Shown one piece after another: positions 1 to 6,373 of a DNA stretch of 7,893 nucleotides (its first letter is position 1; each line of letters starts with the position of its first letter). Below the pieces are notes generated by a model that did not search any database, had not been told where the DNA came from, and saw nothing but the letters and a program-made list of their open reading frames with translations. The translations under genes and the position numbers were made by a program. The DNA is taken from positions 1 through 7,893 of the forward strand of contig CAJKEF010000046.1 in NCBI GenBank assembly GCA_905198825.1, written 5' to 3'. Origin of the DNA: an uncultured Collinsella sp. Its GTDB lineage: Bacteria > Actinomycetota > Coriobacteriia > Coriobacteriales > Coriobacteriaceae.

Positions 1-130
1 GGCCCGATTTGGACCCGCCGTATACCAGCGCGTGCCCGTTGGAGCCAATCCAGTTGCCCAGTTCTTGCACCGCAGGCAGAAATGCTGGGTCGTTACCAAC
101 GCTGGCGCCCAGATACACGGTGATATTCAT
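1..130 (-). CDS. LOG-family / TIGR00730-type Rossmann-fold protein (N-terminal part, cut by window edge)
   Basis: The first 43 codons of a minus-strand gene are visible, beginning MNITVYLGASVGNDP and reaching LVYGGSKSG. This matches the N-terminus of the LOG family (once misnamed lysine decarboxylases): a beta strand ending in G-(A/S)-S, then a helix, then LVYGGG/S before the glycine-rich nucleotide loop. Characterised members are phosphoribohydrolases that cleave nucleoside 5'-monophosphates such as cytokinin ribotides; the bacterial substrate is often unknown. The catalytic PGGxGT segment lies outside the window, so activity cannot be judged. The ATG is preceded by GAGGGGG at 138-144 with a 7-nt spacer, a strong ribosome site. 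The gene starts 36 bp after the channel gene on the same strand, so the two may be co-transcribed. Confidence 0.8.
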   Translation of the reverse strand, partial: MNITVYLGASVGNDPAFLPAVQELGNWIGSNGHALVYGGSKSG

Positions 131-166
131 ATTCAATCCCCCTCGTCGTGACGCACGGCGCCCGCT

Positions 167-592
167 CTAGCGTTGGCGGCGGCGATATTCGCGCACACGG
201 CGCGACAGGTCGGCGAGCTCGTCACGATCAAGCTCTTCCAAATGCTCAAGATCGTCCATAAAGCGCGCCATGGTGTCCTTTTGGCGCAGCTTAATGAGCG
301 TATTGCAGTAGTTCACCGCCACACCCGTGAGCATGGCAATGTAGAAGATGCTGATGACGCTCAGGACGACGGTAATAGCGCGGGCGACCGGCGTTTCGGC
401 CGGGATATCGCCAAAGCCGATGGTCGAGACGGTCTCAAAGCTAAACCAGAGACCATCGCCAAACGTAAGGGTCGTGGGCTCGGACAGCCAGACAGCCGTC
501 GAGCACAGCAGATAGAAGACGAGGAACAGGCCCGTGATACGCACGAAACCGGCCTGGCGCAAAACATCGGCAAGCGTCCTCAGCTTTTTCAT
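167..592 (-). CDS. Small two-transmembrane potassium channel (Ion_trans_2 type)
   Basis: This 141-residue membrane protein has the minimal K+ channel plan. Helix 1 spans about residues 17-37, a pore helix about 45-56, the selectivity filter TIGFGD residues 57-62, and helix 2 about 72-94. A charged cytoplasmic tail (about 105-141) is rich in Asp/Glu and then Arg (RRVREYRRRQR), and looks helical. The filter sequence is the canonical K+ signature with Phe in place of Tyr, which is common in bacterial channels. There is no RCK/TrkA-N gating domain, so the protein is much shorter than Kch or MthK. It presumably works as a tetramer in the cytoplasmic membrane. I chose the ATG at 592 because AAAAGGGG (598-605) lies 5 nt upstream; a TTG at 619 would add nine residues without such support. 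It is followed at once by the LOG-family gene. Confidence 0.88.
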   Translation of the reverse strand: MKKLRTLADVLRQAGFVRITGLFLVFYLLCSTAVWLSEPTTLTFGDGLWFSFETVSTIGFGDIPAETPVARAITVVLSVISIFYIAMLTGVAVNYCNTLIKLRQKDTMARFMDDLEHLEELDRDELADLSRRVREYRRRQR

Positions 593-643
593 CGCGACCC
601 CTTTTCCCCAGACGCCCAATCACGTTTGCTCGGTATTGTCCCA

Positions 644-673
644 CAACCGGCAGTTAGGCAACCGGCAGTTAGG
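644..673. repeat. Perfect 15-bp tandem duplication
   Basis: CAACCGGCAGTTAGG occurs at 644-658 and again, without a gap, at 659-673. The second copy forms the left end of the large hairpin at 662-719, whose right end carries the reverse complement AACTGCCGG (711-719). It may be a local slippage product or a duplicated end of a small repetitive element. Confidence 0.9.
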
Positions 674-719
674 GACGTTCCTTTTGTGCCGGCAGAAAGG
701 GACTGTCCCCAACTGCCGG
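662..719. repeat. Long imperfect hairpin, probable REP/MITE-like dispersed repeat
   Basis: The arms CCGGCAGTT (662-670) and AACTGCCGG (711-719) pair perfectly. Inside them GGGAC (672-676) pairs with GTCCC (705-709), TCCTTTT (679-685) pairs with AAAGGGA (696-702) with one G-T wobble, and TGCC pairs with GGCA at the tip. The stem is about 29 bp with three mismatches. GGGACGTTC at 672-680 recurs in the palindrome at 7573-7612, pointing to a repeat family in this genome. It lies between divergent genes, so a simple terminator role is unlikely. I infer a non-autonomous mobile repeat. Confidence 0.75.
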
Positions 720-796
720 ACGGGACCGTTTAGCGGTGCGGCGGCCGACTGGGCAGGCTGAGCTGGTATCCTTATGCGGTAATGTCTCGATTCGTT

Positions 797-800
797 AGGA
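797..800 (+). promoter_or_regulatory. Ribosome binding site that decides the kinase start
   Basis: AGGA at 797-800 lies 6 nt before GTG at 807 and directly abuts a TTG at 801. The spacing supports GTG 807 as the start and rules out TTG 801. Confidence 0.7.
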
Positions 801-806
801 TTGCAT

Positions 807-3611
807 GTGAGAGCTTCCGCCGTCCTTCGTTCAGTTATATATCGCACCCTGGCCGTCGCGCTTGCCGCGCTCGCCGTACTGAACACCATCATGCCCGCCC
901 CCGCCTATGCCGCCAATACCGATCAGCAAGTCAAGACGGTCCGCGTCGGCTGGCTCGTCAGCAACGAGGGCTTCCAGGACGGCACCCCCGGCGAGCGTCT
1001 CTCGGGATGGGGTTACGAGTACCTCCAGACCCTGTCGTACTACACGTCCGGCTGGCGGTACGAATACGTCTCCGGCACCTTCACCGAGCTTATGGACATG
1101 CTCGAGGCAGGCGAGATCGACCTCATGCCCAACATCTCCTACTCCGAGGAACGCGCCCAAAAGCTGCTCTTCTCCTCGAACCCCGAGGGCGCCGAGCGCT
1201 ACTACATCTACGCCAGGCCAGACCGTGACGACCTCGCAAAGGGTGACCCTCAAGCACTCCAAGGCCTTACCATCGGCTGCAACCCCGGCGTTATGCAAAC
1301 CTTCGTTGGCAAGCAGTGGCTCGCCAACGAAGGCATTACCTGCACCTATAAAGAAATCGACACTGGCGGTGCCCTCTTTGACGCGCTCGCAGACAACGAG
1401 GTCGATGCCATCATCATGAACGACACGACCTCGTCGCCCAGCGCCTCCCCCATGTTCTACATTGGTTCGAGCGACTACTACTTTGCCGTCCCCAAAAGCC
1501 GCCCCGACCTGATGGACGACATCAATGCCGCCATGTCGGCAATCGCCCGCGTCAACCCACGCTATATCGACGAAGTCAAATCTAACTACTCGGTCCAAAA
1601 CAGCGGTTCATCATCGCTCAACAGCCCCGAACGTTCCTGGCTCAAAGCAAATGGCAACACCATCACGCTCGGCTACATTACGGGCAAACTCCCCTACTGC
1701 AACGAAGACGAAAACGGCGAAATGGAAGGCTCGCTCGCATCGCTTGCGACGACGTTGCACGATAAATTTGGCATTACGGTCAAAACCGTCGCCTTTGATA
1801 GCTACAAGATGATGTCAAAGGCCCTGTCAAAGGGAAGCATAGACGTTGCGCTGCCGGTATACCGAGATTACTGGTTTGCCGAGCAATCAGGCGTTGTGCA
1901 GTCGGTATCGTTGGGGACCGTGTCCCTCACCGCCATCCACACCGGCGGCAACCTGAACAAAGACCTTCAGAACATCGCCTGTACCAAATCATCGTTTATC
2001 AACCGAAATGTACTAGAAAGTCTGTTCCCCACAGCGACCGTGACCGAATACCAATCCGACGATGAAGCGTTCGACGCCCTCAGGAAGGGAACGGCACATT
2101 GCATCGTCGCTCCCAGCTCACGCGTAAAAACCATCGGCGACCGTTATGATCTCGAGAGCTACAAGACGGTCGAGCTCCCTGACACCTGTGAGCTCTCGTG
2201 CTGGATTTCGCGCGGAAAGCCCGAGCTGCTGGGAATCATCAACAAGGGCATCATCAATGCCGGAGAATCGCTCTCCGCAAGCAATTACTCATCCACGTCG
2301 TACACGGCCCAGGAATCCAACACGCTTCAATTCCTTTATCGCAACCGCACCGCCGTTGCCGCTGCCCTCATCGGTATGTTGTCGGTCGGCATCGTCCTGC
2401 TCATCTGGGCGCTCGTGCGCGCTCGAACCGAGCGCAAAAAAGCCGATGCCGCCAACGCCGCTAAGACGGCATTCCTCACGCGCATGAGCCACGACATCCG
2501 TACGCCGCTCAACGGTATCCTGGGCCTTATCGAAATTGAAGAATTGAAGGAAGGCGATATGCAAGTCGCCCGCGAGAGCCGTGCCAAGGCGCGCGTTGCC
2601 GCCAATCACCTACTCTCGCTGATCAACGACATCCTCGAGATGGGCAAAATCGAAGACCGCAAGCTAACTCTGGAACATGCGCCTTTTAACCTCAAAGAGC
2701 TCTGTGACGATACGCTGGTGCTGTGCAAGCTCCGCGCATCCGATAACGGCATCACAATGCAGGACAATAGTCTGCCGTACGCCACGGGGCCATACATGAT
2801 CGGCAGTCCCACCCATATCCGACAGATCATAATCAACCTGTTAGACAACAGCATTAAGTACAACAAGCGCGGCGGCTCCGTCACCTTTAGTTCAAAGACC
2901 AAGCCACTCGATGATGGGCGCGCGCTCTTTTGCTTTAGCGTTTCGGATACCGGCATTGGCATGGCTCCCGAGTTTTTAAAGCATATCTATGAACCGTTTG
3001 CCCAAGAAGGTGACGATGCGCGCAGCAAGTTCCAAGGAACCGGCATGGGCATGCCAATCGTCAAGTCACTTATTGAACTGATGGGCGGTACGATTGAGAT
3101 TTCGAGTGAGGTTGGCGTGGGGAGTACGTTCAACGTCCAGATTCCGCTCGATATCGACAAGAACCCTCAGGCGCGTGCAGATACGGTCGAGAGGGTGCTC
3201 GACTGCTCGCTCGCCGACATGAACGTGCTGCTCGCCGAAGACAACGAATTGAATGCCGAGATCGCCCAGACGCTGCTAGAATCCGAGGGCGTCGTGGTTA
3301 CCCGCGCCGCCAATGGCAACGAAGTCGTCGATCTGTACCTGTCACATCCCGCCGGCAGCTTCGATGCGATTCTGATGGACATCATGATGCCGGGCATGGA
3401 CGGCTATGAGGCAACCCGCACGATTCGTCTGAGCGAGAAGGTCGATGCAGCCGATATCCCCATCATCGCGCTCACCGCCAACGCCTTTGCCGAGGACGCC
3501 AAGGCGGCACACGATGCCGGCATGAACGCCCATCTGTCCAAACCGCTCGACTTTAACAAGCTCAAAAACATACTCGCCCGCATCAAGAAAAACGGATCCG
3601 TTTCGCTATAG
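807..3611 (+). CDS. Hybrid sensor histidine kinase with two extracytoplasmic solute-binding domains (BvgS-like)
   Basis: The protein has 934 residues from the GTG at 807. In order it has a signal peptide or N-terminal anchor (1-35, AYA before the predicted cut), a first SBP_bac_3-like domain (about 43-261, with the family-typical GEIDLMPNISYSEERAQ), a second (about 285-498), one membrane helix (about 515-538), HisKA with the H-box MSHDIRTPLNG (phospho-acceptor His562), HATPase_c (N-box Asn681, G1 DTGIGM from Asp714, G2 GTGMGM from 744), and a C-terminal receiver domain (about 805-925; acidic pocket Glu811/Asp812, phospho-acceptor Asp858, Thr890, Lys912). All catalytic residues are present. 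It probably senses a small molecule such as an amino acid through the Venus-flytrap domains and autophosphorylates, passing phosphate to its own receiver. Unlike BvgS it has no PAS domain and no HPt domain. No response regulator lies nearby, so its output is unknown. Confidence 0.93.
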   Translation: MRASAVLRSVIYRTLAVALAALAVLNTIMPAPAYAANTDQQVKTVRVGWLVSNEGFQDGTPGERLSGWGYEYLQTLSYYTSGWRYEYVSGTFTELMDMLEAGEIDLMPNISYSEERAQKLLFSSNPEGAERYYIYARPDRDDLAKGDPQALQGLTIGCNPGVMQTFVGKQWLANEGITCTYKEIDTGGALFDALADNEVDAIIMNDTTSSPSASPMFYIGSSDYYFAVPKSRPDLMDDINAAMSAIARVNPRYIDEVKSNYSVQNSGSSSLNSPERSWLKANGNTITLGYITGKLPYCNEDENGEMEGSLASLATTLHDKFGITVKTVAFDSYKMMSKALSKGSIDVALPVYRDYWFAEQSGVVQSVSLGTVSLTAIHTGGNLNKDLQNIACTKSSFINRNVLESLFPTATVTEYQSDDEAFDALRKGTAHCIVAPSSRVKTIGDRYDLESYKTVELPDTCELSCWISRGKPELLGIINKGIINAGESLSASNYSSTSYTAQESNTLQFLYRNRTAVAAALIGMLSVGIVLLIWALVRARTERKKADAANAAKTAFLTRMSHDIRTPLNGILGLIEIEELKEGDMQVARESRAKARVAANHLLSLINDILEMGKIEDRKLTLEHAPFNLKELCDDTLVLCKLRASDNGITMQDNSLPYATGPYMIGSPTHIRQIIINLLDNSIKYNKRGGSVTFSSKTKPLDDGRALFCFSVSDTGIGMAPEFLKHIYEPFAQEGDDARSKFQGTGMGMPIVKSLIELMGGTIEISSEVGVGSTFNVQIPLDIDKNPQARADTVERVLDCSLADMNVLLAEDNELNAEIAQTLLESEGVVVTRAANGNEVVDLYLSHPAGSFDAILMDIMMPGMDGYEATRTIRLSEKVDAADIPIIALTANAFAEDAKAAHDAGMNAHLSKPLDFNKLKNILARIKKNGSVSL

Positions 3612-3639
3612 TTTGTGCTCAACCACCACGCACGACCAG

Positions 3640-3647
3640 AAAGGAAG
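3640..3647 (+). promoter_or_regulatory. Ribosome binding site that decides the NimA-like gene start
   Basis: AAAGGAAG is placed 6 nt before ATG 3654. It makes that codon a far better start than the in-frame GTG at 3615, which lies 4 nt after the kinase stop and has no site of its own. Confidence 0.8.
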
Positions 3648-3653
3648 CCAACG

Positions 3654-4133
3654 ATGTTTAGGCCCTTACGTCGAAAGAAACGCGCCATCACCGACGAGGA
3701 AGCGCGCGAACTGCTCGCTACCTGCAAGCGCGGCGTCTTTGCCGTCAACGGCGACGATGGCTACCCGTACGCCATTCCCGTCAACTACTTCTTTGACGCC
3801 GAGCACGACAAGATTTATTTCCATGGCGCCAAGGCTGGCCACAAGGTCGATTCACTCAAGCGCGATGACAAGGTCTGCTTTACCGTTTACGGCAACGAGT
3901 GGTACCAGGACGGCGACTGGGCTCCATACGTTATGAGTACCGTGGTCTTTGGCCGCTGTCGCCTGGCAAATGACACTCCCGCGTTTATCGAGGACAAAGT
4001 CCGCCAGCTCGCGCTTAAGTACTACCCTTCTGCCGAGGAAGTCGAAGAGGAAATCGCCAAAGACATCAAGGGCGTCCAGCTCTACGAGATTACGATTGAG
4101 CATCTTTGCGGCAAGCAGATTCAAGAAAAGTAA
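3654..4133 (+). CDS. NimA-like pyridoxamine 5'-phosphate oxidase family flavin-binding protein
   Basis: This 159-residue cytoplasmic protein has the split-barrel flavin-binding fold of the PNPOx-like superfamily. The N-terminus MFRPLRRKKRAITDEEA, the strand GVFAVNGDDGYPYAIPVNY (27-45) and the block KIYFHGAKAGHKVDSLKR (53-70) follow the pattern of the NimA/YjgF-neighbour group, annotated as nitroimidazole-resistance or 5-nitroimidazole-reductase-like proteins. Members bind FMN, FAD or F420 and reduce small substrates; most, this one included, have no proven substrate. True PNPOx (PdxH) is longer with different substrate residues, so vitamin B6 synthesis is not implied. The gene begins 42 bp after the kinase stop with no terminator between, so read-through transcription is likely. 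The strong stem-loop at 4177-4216 follows it. Confidence 0.85.
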   Translation: MFRPLRRKKRAITDEEARELLATCKRGVFAVNGDDGYPYAIPVNYFFDAEHDKIYFHGAKAGHKVDSLKRDDKVCFTVYGNEWYQDGDWAPYVMSTVVFGRCRLANDTPAFIEDKVRQLALKYYPSAEEVEEEIAKDIKGVQLYEITIEHLCGKQIQEK

Positions 4134-4176
4134 GCCTCTCAGCAGGTCTGCGCCCAATTGTTACAGATGCTTTACC

Positions 4177-4216
4177 ATGTGGGGCCTTCTAGCCAACTTG
4201 GCAGAAGGCCCCACAT
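4177..4216. terminator. Bidirectional stem-loop terminator between convergent genes
   Basis: ATGTGGGGCCTTCT (4177-4190) and AGAAGGCCCCACAT (4203-4216) form a perfect 14-bp stem. The 12-nt loop contains an extra GCCA/TGGC pairing. It lies 43 bp after the NimA-like stop and 11 bp beyond the end of the oppositely oriented MalY-type gene, exactly where a shared terminator is expected. Neither strand has a U-tract after the stem, so it is not a textbook intrinsic terminator and may act by pausing or by protecting 3' ends. Confidence 0.8.
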
Positions 4217-4227
4217 GCAGCGCACAC

Positions 4228-5442
4228 TTACCGTGCATTAAAAACGTAGCGGTCCAGGCGGTCGCACGCTTCCCTCACGCGCGAAAGCGGCAGCGCCAGA
4301 TTCACGCGAATGTGGCAGGGTCCGTGGAACGGGCGGCCGTCCTGATACCCCACGCCCACGCGCGCTCCCTCGTCGAGCAGCCACTGAATATCGCGGCCAT
4401 GCTCGCGGCACCACTCGGTGCAGTCCAGAAACACCATGTACGTGCCCTGCGGACGCGAATAGGACACGCCCTCAAAATGCTCGTCCACGTAATCGCAGAA
4501 GTACTCGATATTGCCGGCAAGCACCTGGTTGAACTCGTTCACCCACTCGTAGCCCTGCGGCTGGTAAGCACCGATAAGCGCATGCATGGAGAGGACATTC
4601 ATCTCGTTGTAGTGAGTCTTGTCGGACACGGCGCACATGCGGTCACGCAGCGTCTCGTTGTAGACAATGTGGTAGCTGCCGACCAGGCCCGCCAGGTTGA
4701 ACGTCTTGCTGGGCGCGTAGAGGGCAACCGTACGCATGCGGGCATCCTCGCTCACCGACTGCGTCGGGATATGCTTGTGCCCCGGCAGGATGATATCGGA
4801 CCAAATCTCGTCCGAGATCACCACGCAATCGTGCTGGCGATAGATGTCCATGGCGCGCTCGATCTCGTCGCGCTCCCATACGCGGCCGCAGGGATTGTGC
4901 GGCGAGCAGAACACCGCGGCATGGATGTGGTTTTGGGCGAGCTTGTGCTCCATGTCCTCAAAGTCCATACGCCACACGCCTTGATCGTCGAGCTTAAGCG
5001 GGCTGTGGACAATACGATAGCCCGCGGCTTCGATGGATTTGGTAAAGCCGATGTAGGTGGGGCTATGGACCAGCACCGCATCGCCCGGCTGGACATACGC
5101 GCGCAACGTCGACACGACACCGCCCAGCACGCCGTTTTCGTAGCCGATATGCTCCGGTGCCAAGCCCTCAACGCCATTGCGGCGCCTCTGCCATTCGATG
5201 ATGCGATCGAAGTACTCGGGACGCGGATTGAAGTAGCCAAACATGGGGTGCTGAGCGCGCTTGATGATGTACTCCTGAACCGTGGGCACCGTGGCAAAAT
5301 TCATGTCGGCCACCCACATGGGAATGCGGTCGAAGCCCTCGTCGGGTGCGTTCGGAGCCATGCCGGGGATCTCGCCCCAGGAGTCAACGGCGATGGAGTC
5401 CATGCCGTGGCGGTCGATAAGCGAGCTAAAGTCGTATTTCAT
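4228..5442 (-). CDS. MalY/PatB-type PLP-dependent C-S lyase (cystathionine beta-lyase family)
   Basis: This 404-residue fold-type I PLP enzyme belongs to the aminotransferase class I/II superfamily. Its N-terminus (KYDFSSLIDRHGMDSIAVD, then WVADMNFA at 43-50) is the signature of the MalY/PatB subgroup, not of true aminotransferases. Visible active-site elements are Tyr130, the PHNPCGR segment (181-187), SDEIWSD (210-216, with Asp211 expected to contact the pyridine nitrogen), the Schiff-base Lys246 in APSKTFNLAGL, and Arg379 in HIRVNLALP for the substrate carboxylate. The expected reaction is beta-elimination of cystathionine or cysteine conjugates to a thiol, pyruvate and ammonia; some homologues also act as regulators. 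The ATG has GGGAG (5449-5453) 6 nt upstream. It lies downstream of trmO on the same strand with 111 bp between. Length agrees with E. coli MalY (about 390). Sulfide or methanethiol release is plausible but the true substrate is not shown. Confidence 0.92.
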   Translation of the reverse strand: MKYDFSSLIDRHGMDSIAVDSWGEIPGMAPNAPDEGFDRIPMWVADMNFATVPTVQEYIIKRAQHPMFGYFNPRPEYFDRIIEWQRRRNGVEGLAPEHIGYENGVLGGVVSTLRAYVQPGDAVLVHSPTYIGFTKSIEAAGYRIVHSPLKLDDQGVWRMDFEDMEHKLAQNHIHAAVFCSPHNPCGRVWERDEIERAMDIYRQHDCVVISDEIWSDIILPGHKHIPTQSVSEDARMRTVALYAPSKTFNLAGLVGSYHIVYNETLRDRMCAVSDKTHYNEMNVLSMHALIGAYQPQGYEWVNEFNQVLAGNIEYFCDYVDEHFEGVSYSRPQGTYMVFLDCTEWCREHGRDIQWLLDEGARVGVGYQDGRPFHGPCHIRVNLALPLSRVREACDRLDRYVFNAR

Positions 5443-5553
5443 GCTGAACTCCCGTGCAAAGTTGATTGTTTTGGTAGGCGTTATTGTCCACCAGTGTGGG
5501 CGGTTTTGGCATGGGGTTTGCTGTTGATTTTGACGGATACGGGCGGATGCAGA
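5443..5553 (-). other. Spacer between trmO and the MalY-type gene
   Basis: This 111-bp AT-richer spacer contains two GTTTTGG copies (5468-5474 and 5503-5509) flanking a small CCAC-CAGT-GTGG hairpin (5488-5499). A promoter for the lyase gene is possible, but no -35/-10 pair stands out. No terminator-strength structure follows trmO, so read-through into the lyase gene cannot be excluded. Confidence 0.45.
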
Positions 5554-6291
5554 TTAGTCTTGAGCGTCGTTAATGGCGGTTACCGTCAACCCGGCTCCGT
5601 CGACCGTAAACGATATGTCGAGCCCGGCGTAAGCCAAATGGTAAACGCGGTTTGGCTCGTGCTTGCTGCCCGCGCGGCGCGGATCTTGGCGAAGAACCTC
5701 GACCAAGCCAGGGAGCTTTGCGGGCGAGACCATATCCTGCAGCGCATGCGGAAACTCTACGTCGAGCTCTTGCCACGGCGCGTCTTCAATCCAGCCGCCC
5801 GTCGCATCCGGGTGACAGTCGGCAAATGGAATGTAGGGCTTAATGTCGTAGATGGGCGTGCCGTCGCGCAGATCGGCCCCCAGCACATGGATGATGGGGC
5901 CATCGTCGGTGAGCTCGACACGATCGAGCTTGACGCAGGTAAGCCCGATGGGATTAGGGCGAAACGGACTGCGCGTGGCAAACACGCCCACGCGCTCGGC
6001 TCCACCCAGACGCGGCGGGCGCACAGTTTTCGACCACTTGGCATTGGTGCCGGGCCTGTCCTGCGTCTTGGCATCGGTAGCTATGTCCTTAGCCGTGCCG
6101 CCGGGCGTTCCGTTTTCAAAGCGCCACAGCAGCCACAGGTGAGAGAAGGAGTCTAGACCCTCAACCGCTGCATTGGAGGCAAATTCCGGCTCAAAAACGA
6201 TGCGTCCCTGCAGATGGGGCGCCAAAAAGCTGTTGCGCGGAATGCCGAACTTCTGCGGCAGGTCGGTATGTATGTGTGCGATAGGTTCCAT
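5554..6291 (-). CDS. trmO: tRNA (N6-threonylcarbamoyladenosine(37)-N6)-methyltransferase, TrmO/TsaA family
   Basis: This 245-residue cytoplasmic enzyme is expected to methylate t6A37 of tRNA-Thr(GGU), using S-adenosylmethionine, to give m6t6A. The N-terminal beta-barrel domain is clear: PIAHIHTDLPQKFGIPRNS (3-21), then LDSFSHLWLLWRF (46-58), the family hallmark GVFATRSPFRPNPIGLT (102-118) and DGTPIYDIKPYIPFAD (143-158). The C-terminal domain keeps the QDPR motif (202-205) and an AYAGLDISF strand (220-228). Length fits the family (E. coli TrmO about 235). I chose the ATG at 6291, not 6300. MEPIAHIHT aligns with the usual N-terminus, and TACAAT (6299-6304, minus strand) ends 7 nt before it, as in a leaderless gene. 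Neither ATG has a purine-rich ribosome site. An open frame continues to 7152 on this strand but is the shadow of the divergent gene. Confidence 0.93.
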   Translation of the reverse strand: MEPIAHIHTDLPQKFGIPRNSFLAPHLQGRIVFEPEFASNAAVEGLDSFSHLWLLWRFENGTPGGTAKDIATDAKTQDRPGTNAKWSKTVRPPRLGGAERVGVFATRSPFRPNPIGLTCVKLDRVELTDDGPIIHVLGADLRDGTPIYDIKPYIPFADCHPDATGGWIEDAPWQELDVEFPHALQDMVSPAKLPGLVEVLRQDPRRAGSKHEPNRVYHLAYAGLDISFTVDGAGLTVTAINDAQD

Positions 6292-6313
6292 GCCGGTCAT
6301 TGTACGGCATGGA
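6287..6313. promoter_or_regulatory. 9-9-9 inverted repeat over the trmO -10 box and start codon
   Basis: TCCATGCCG (6287-6295) and CGGCATGGA (6305-6313) are perfect reverse complements separated by 9 nt. The spacer holds the predicted minus-strand -10 box TACAAT (6299-6304), and the left arm holds the trmO start codon (6289-6291). The placement suits an operator whose occupant blocks RNA polymerase. If transcription instead begins upstream, the same sequence would form a hairpin trapping the start codon. The ligand is unknown. Confidence 0.6.
6299..6304 (-). promoter_or_regulatory. Predicted -10 box of a leaderless trmO promoter
   Basis: Read on the minus strand, the hexamer is TACAAT (five of six matches to TATAAT). 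It is followed by 7 nt and then the ATG at 6291, so transcription would begin at or next to the A of the start codon. No good -35 lies 16-18 bp upstream, which is common in actinobacterial promoters. Confidence 0.5.
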
Positions 6314-6358
6314 GGTGTGGGGCGTTGCGTGCAATTCTTCGCCGGGATCCCCCGTCGT

Positions 6359-6373
6359 GCAACCAACGGTTGC
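6359..6373. promoter_or_regulatory. 6-3-6 inverted repeat next to the regulator promoter (candidate operator)
   Basis: GCAACC (6359-6364) and GGTTGC (6368-6373) are perfect reverse complements around AAC. The repeat directly abuts the predicted -35 of the XRE-type gene at 6374. XRE regulators usually bind such dyads as dimers and often control their own gene, so self-regulation is a reasonable guess. Binding is not demonstrable from sequence. Confidence 0.5.

Larger units (their letters stand above)
593..806. other. Divergent intergenic region (channel gene / sensor kinase gene)
   Basis: This 214-bp spacer separates the minus-strand channel gene from the plus-strand kinase gene and must hold both promoters. 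I see no convincing -35/-10 pair. For the kinase, TATCCT at 767-772, preceded by TGG, could be an extended -10, but no good -35 matches it. The middle (644-719) is occupied by the repeat and hairpin listed separately. No credible small gene is visible. Confidence 0.6.

Noticed and set aside
593..619. An N-terminal extension of the K+ channel from the TTG at 619.
   Set aside because: ATG 592 has AAAAGGGG at 5-nt spacing, and the added residues would overlap that ribosome site.
644..719. A possible CRISPR fragment because of the repeated 15-mer.
   Set aside because: The copies are directly adjacent with no spacers, there are only two of them, and no cas gene is present.
831..1598. A 255-codon minus-strand open frame inside the kinase gene.
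   Set aside because: It is antisense to the signal peptide and first solute-binding domain, and has no domain or ribosome site. It is a composition artefact.
3615..3653. A GTG start at 3615 for the NimA-like protein.
   Set aside because: It has no ribosome site, and the family N-terminus begins at the ATG at 3654, which has AAAGGAAG in front.
5488..5499. The small hairpin CCAC-CAGT-GTGG between trmO and the lyase gene.
   Set aside because: A 4-bp stem with no U-tract is too weak to call a terminator, and such structures are common by chance.
3949..6156. A 735-codon plus-strand open frame across the NimA-like 3' end, the lyase and trmO.
   Set aside because: It is antisense to two genes with unmistakable family motifs, runs through the strong stem-loop at 4177-4216, and its translation is low-complexity with no recognisable domain. 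Such frames are expected in high-GC DNA.
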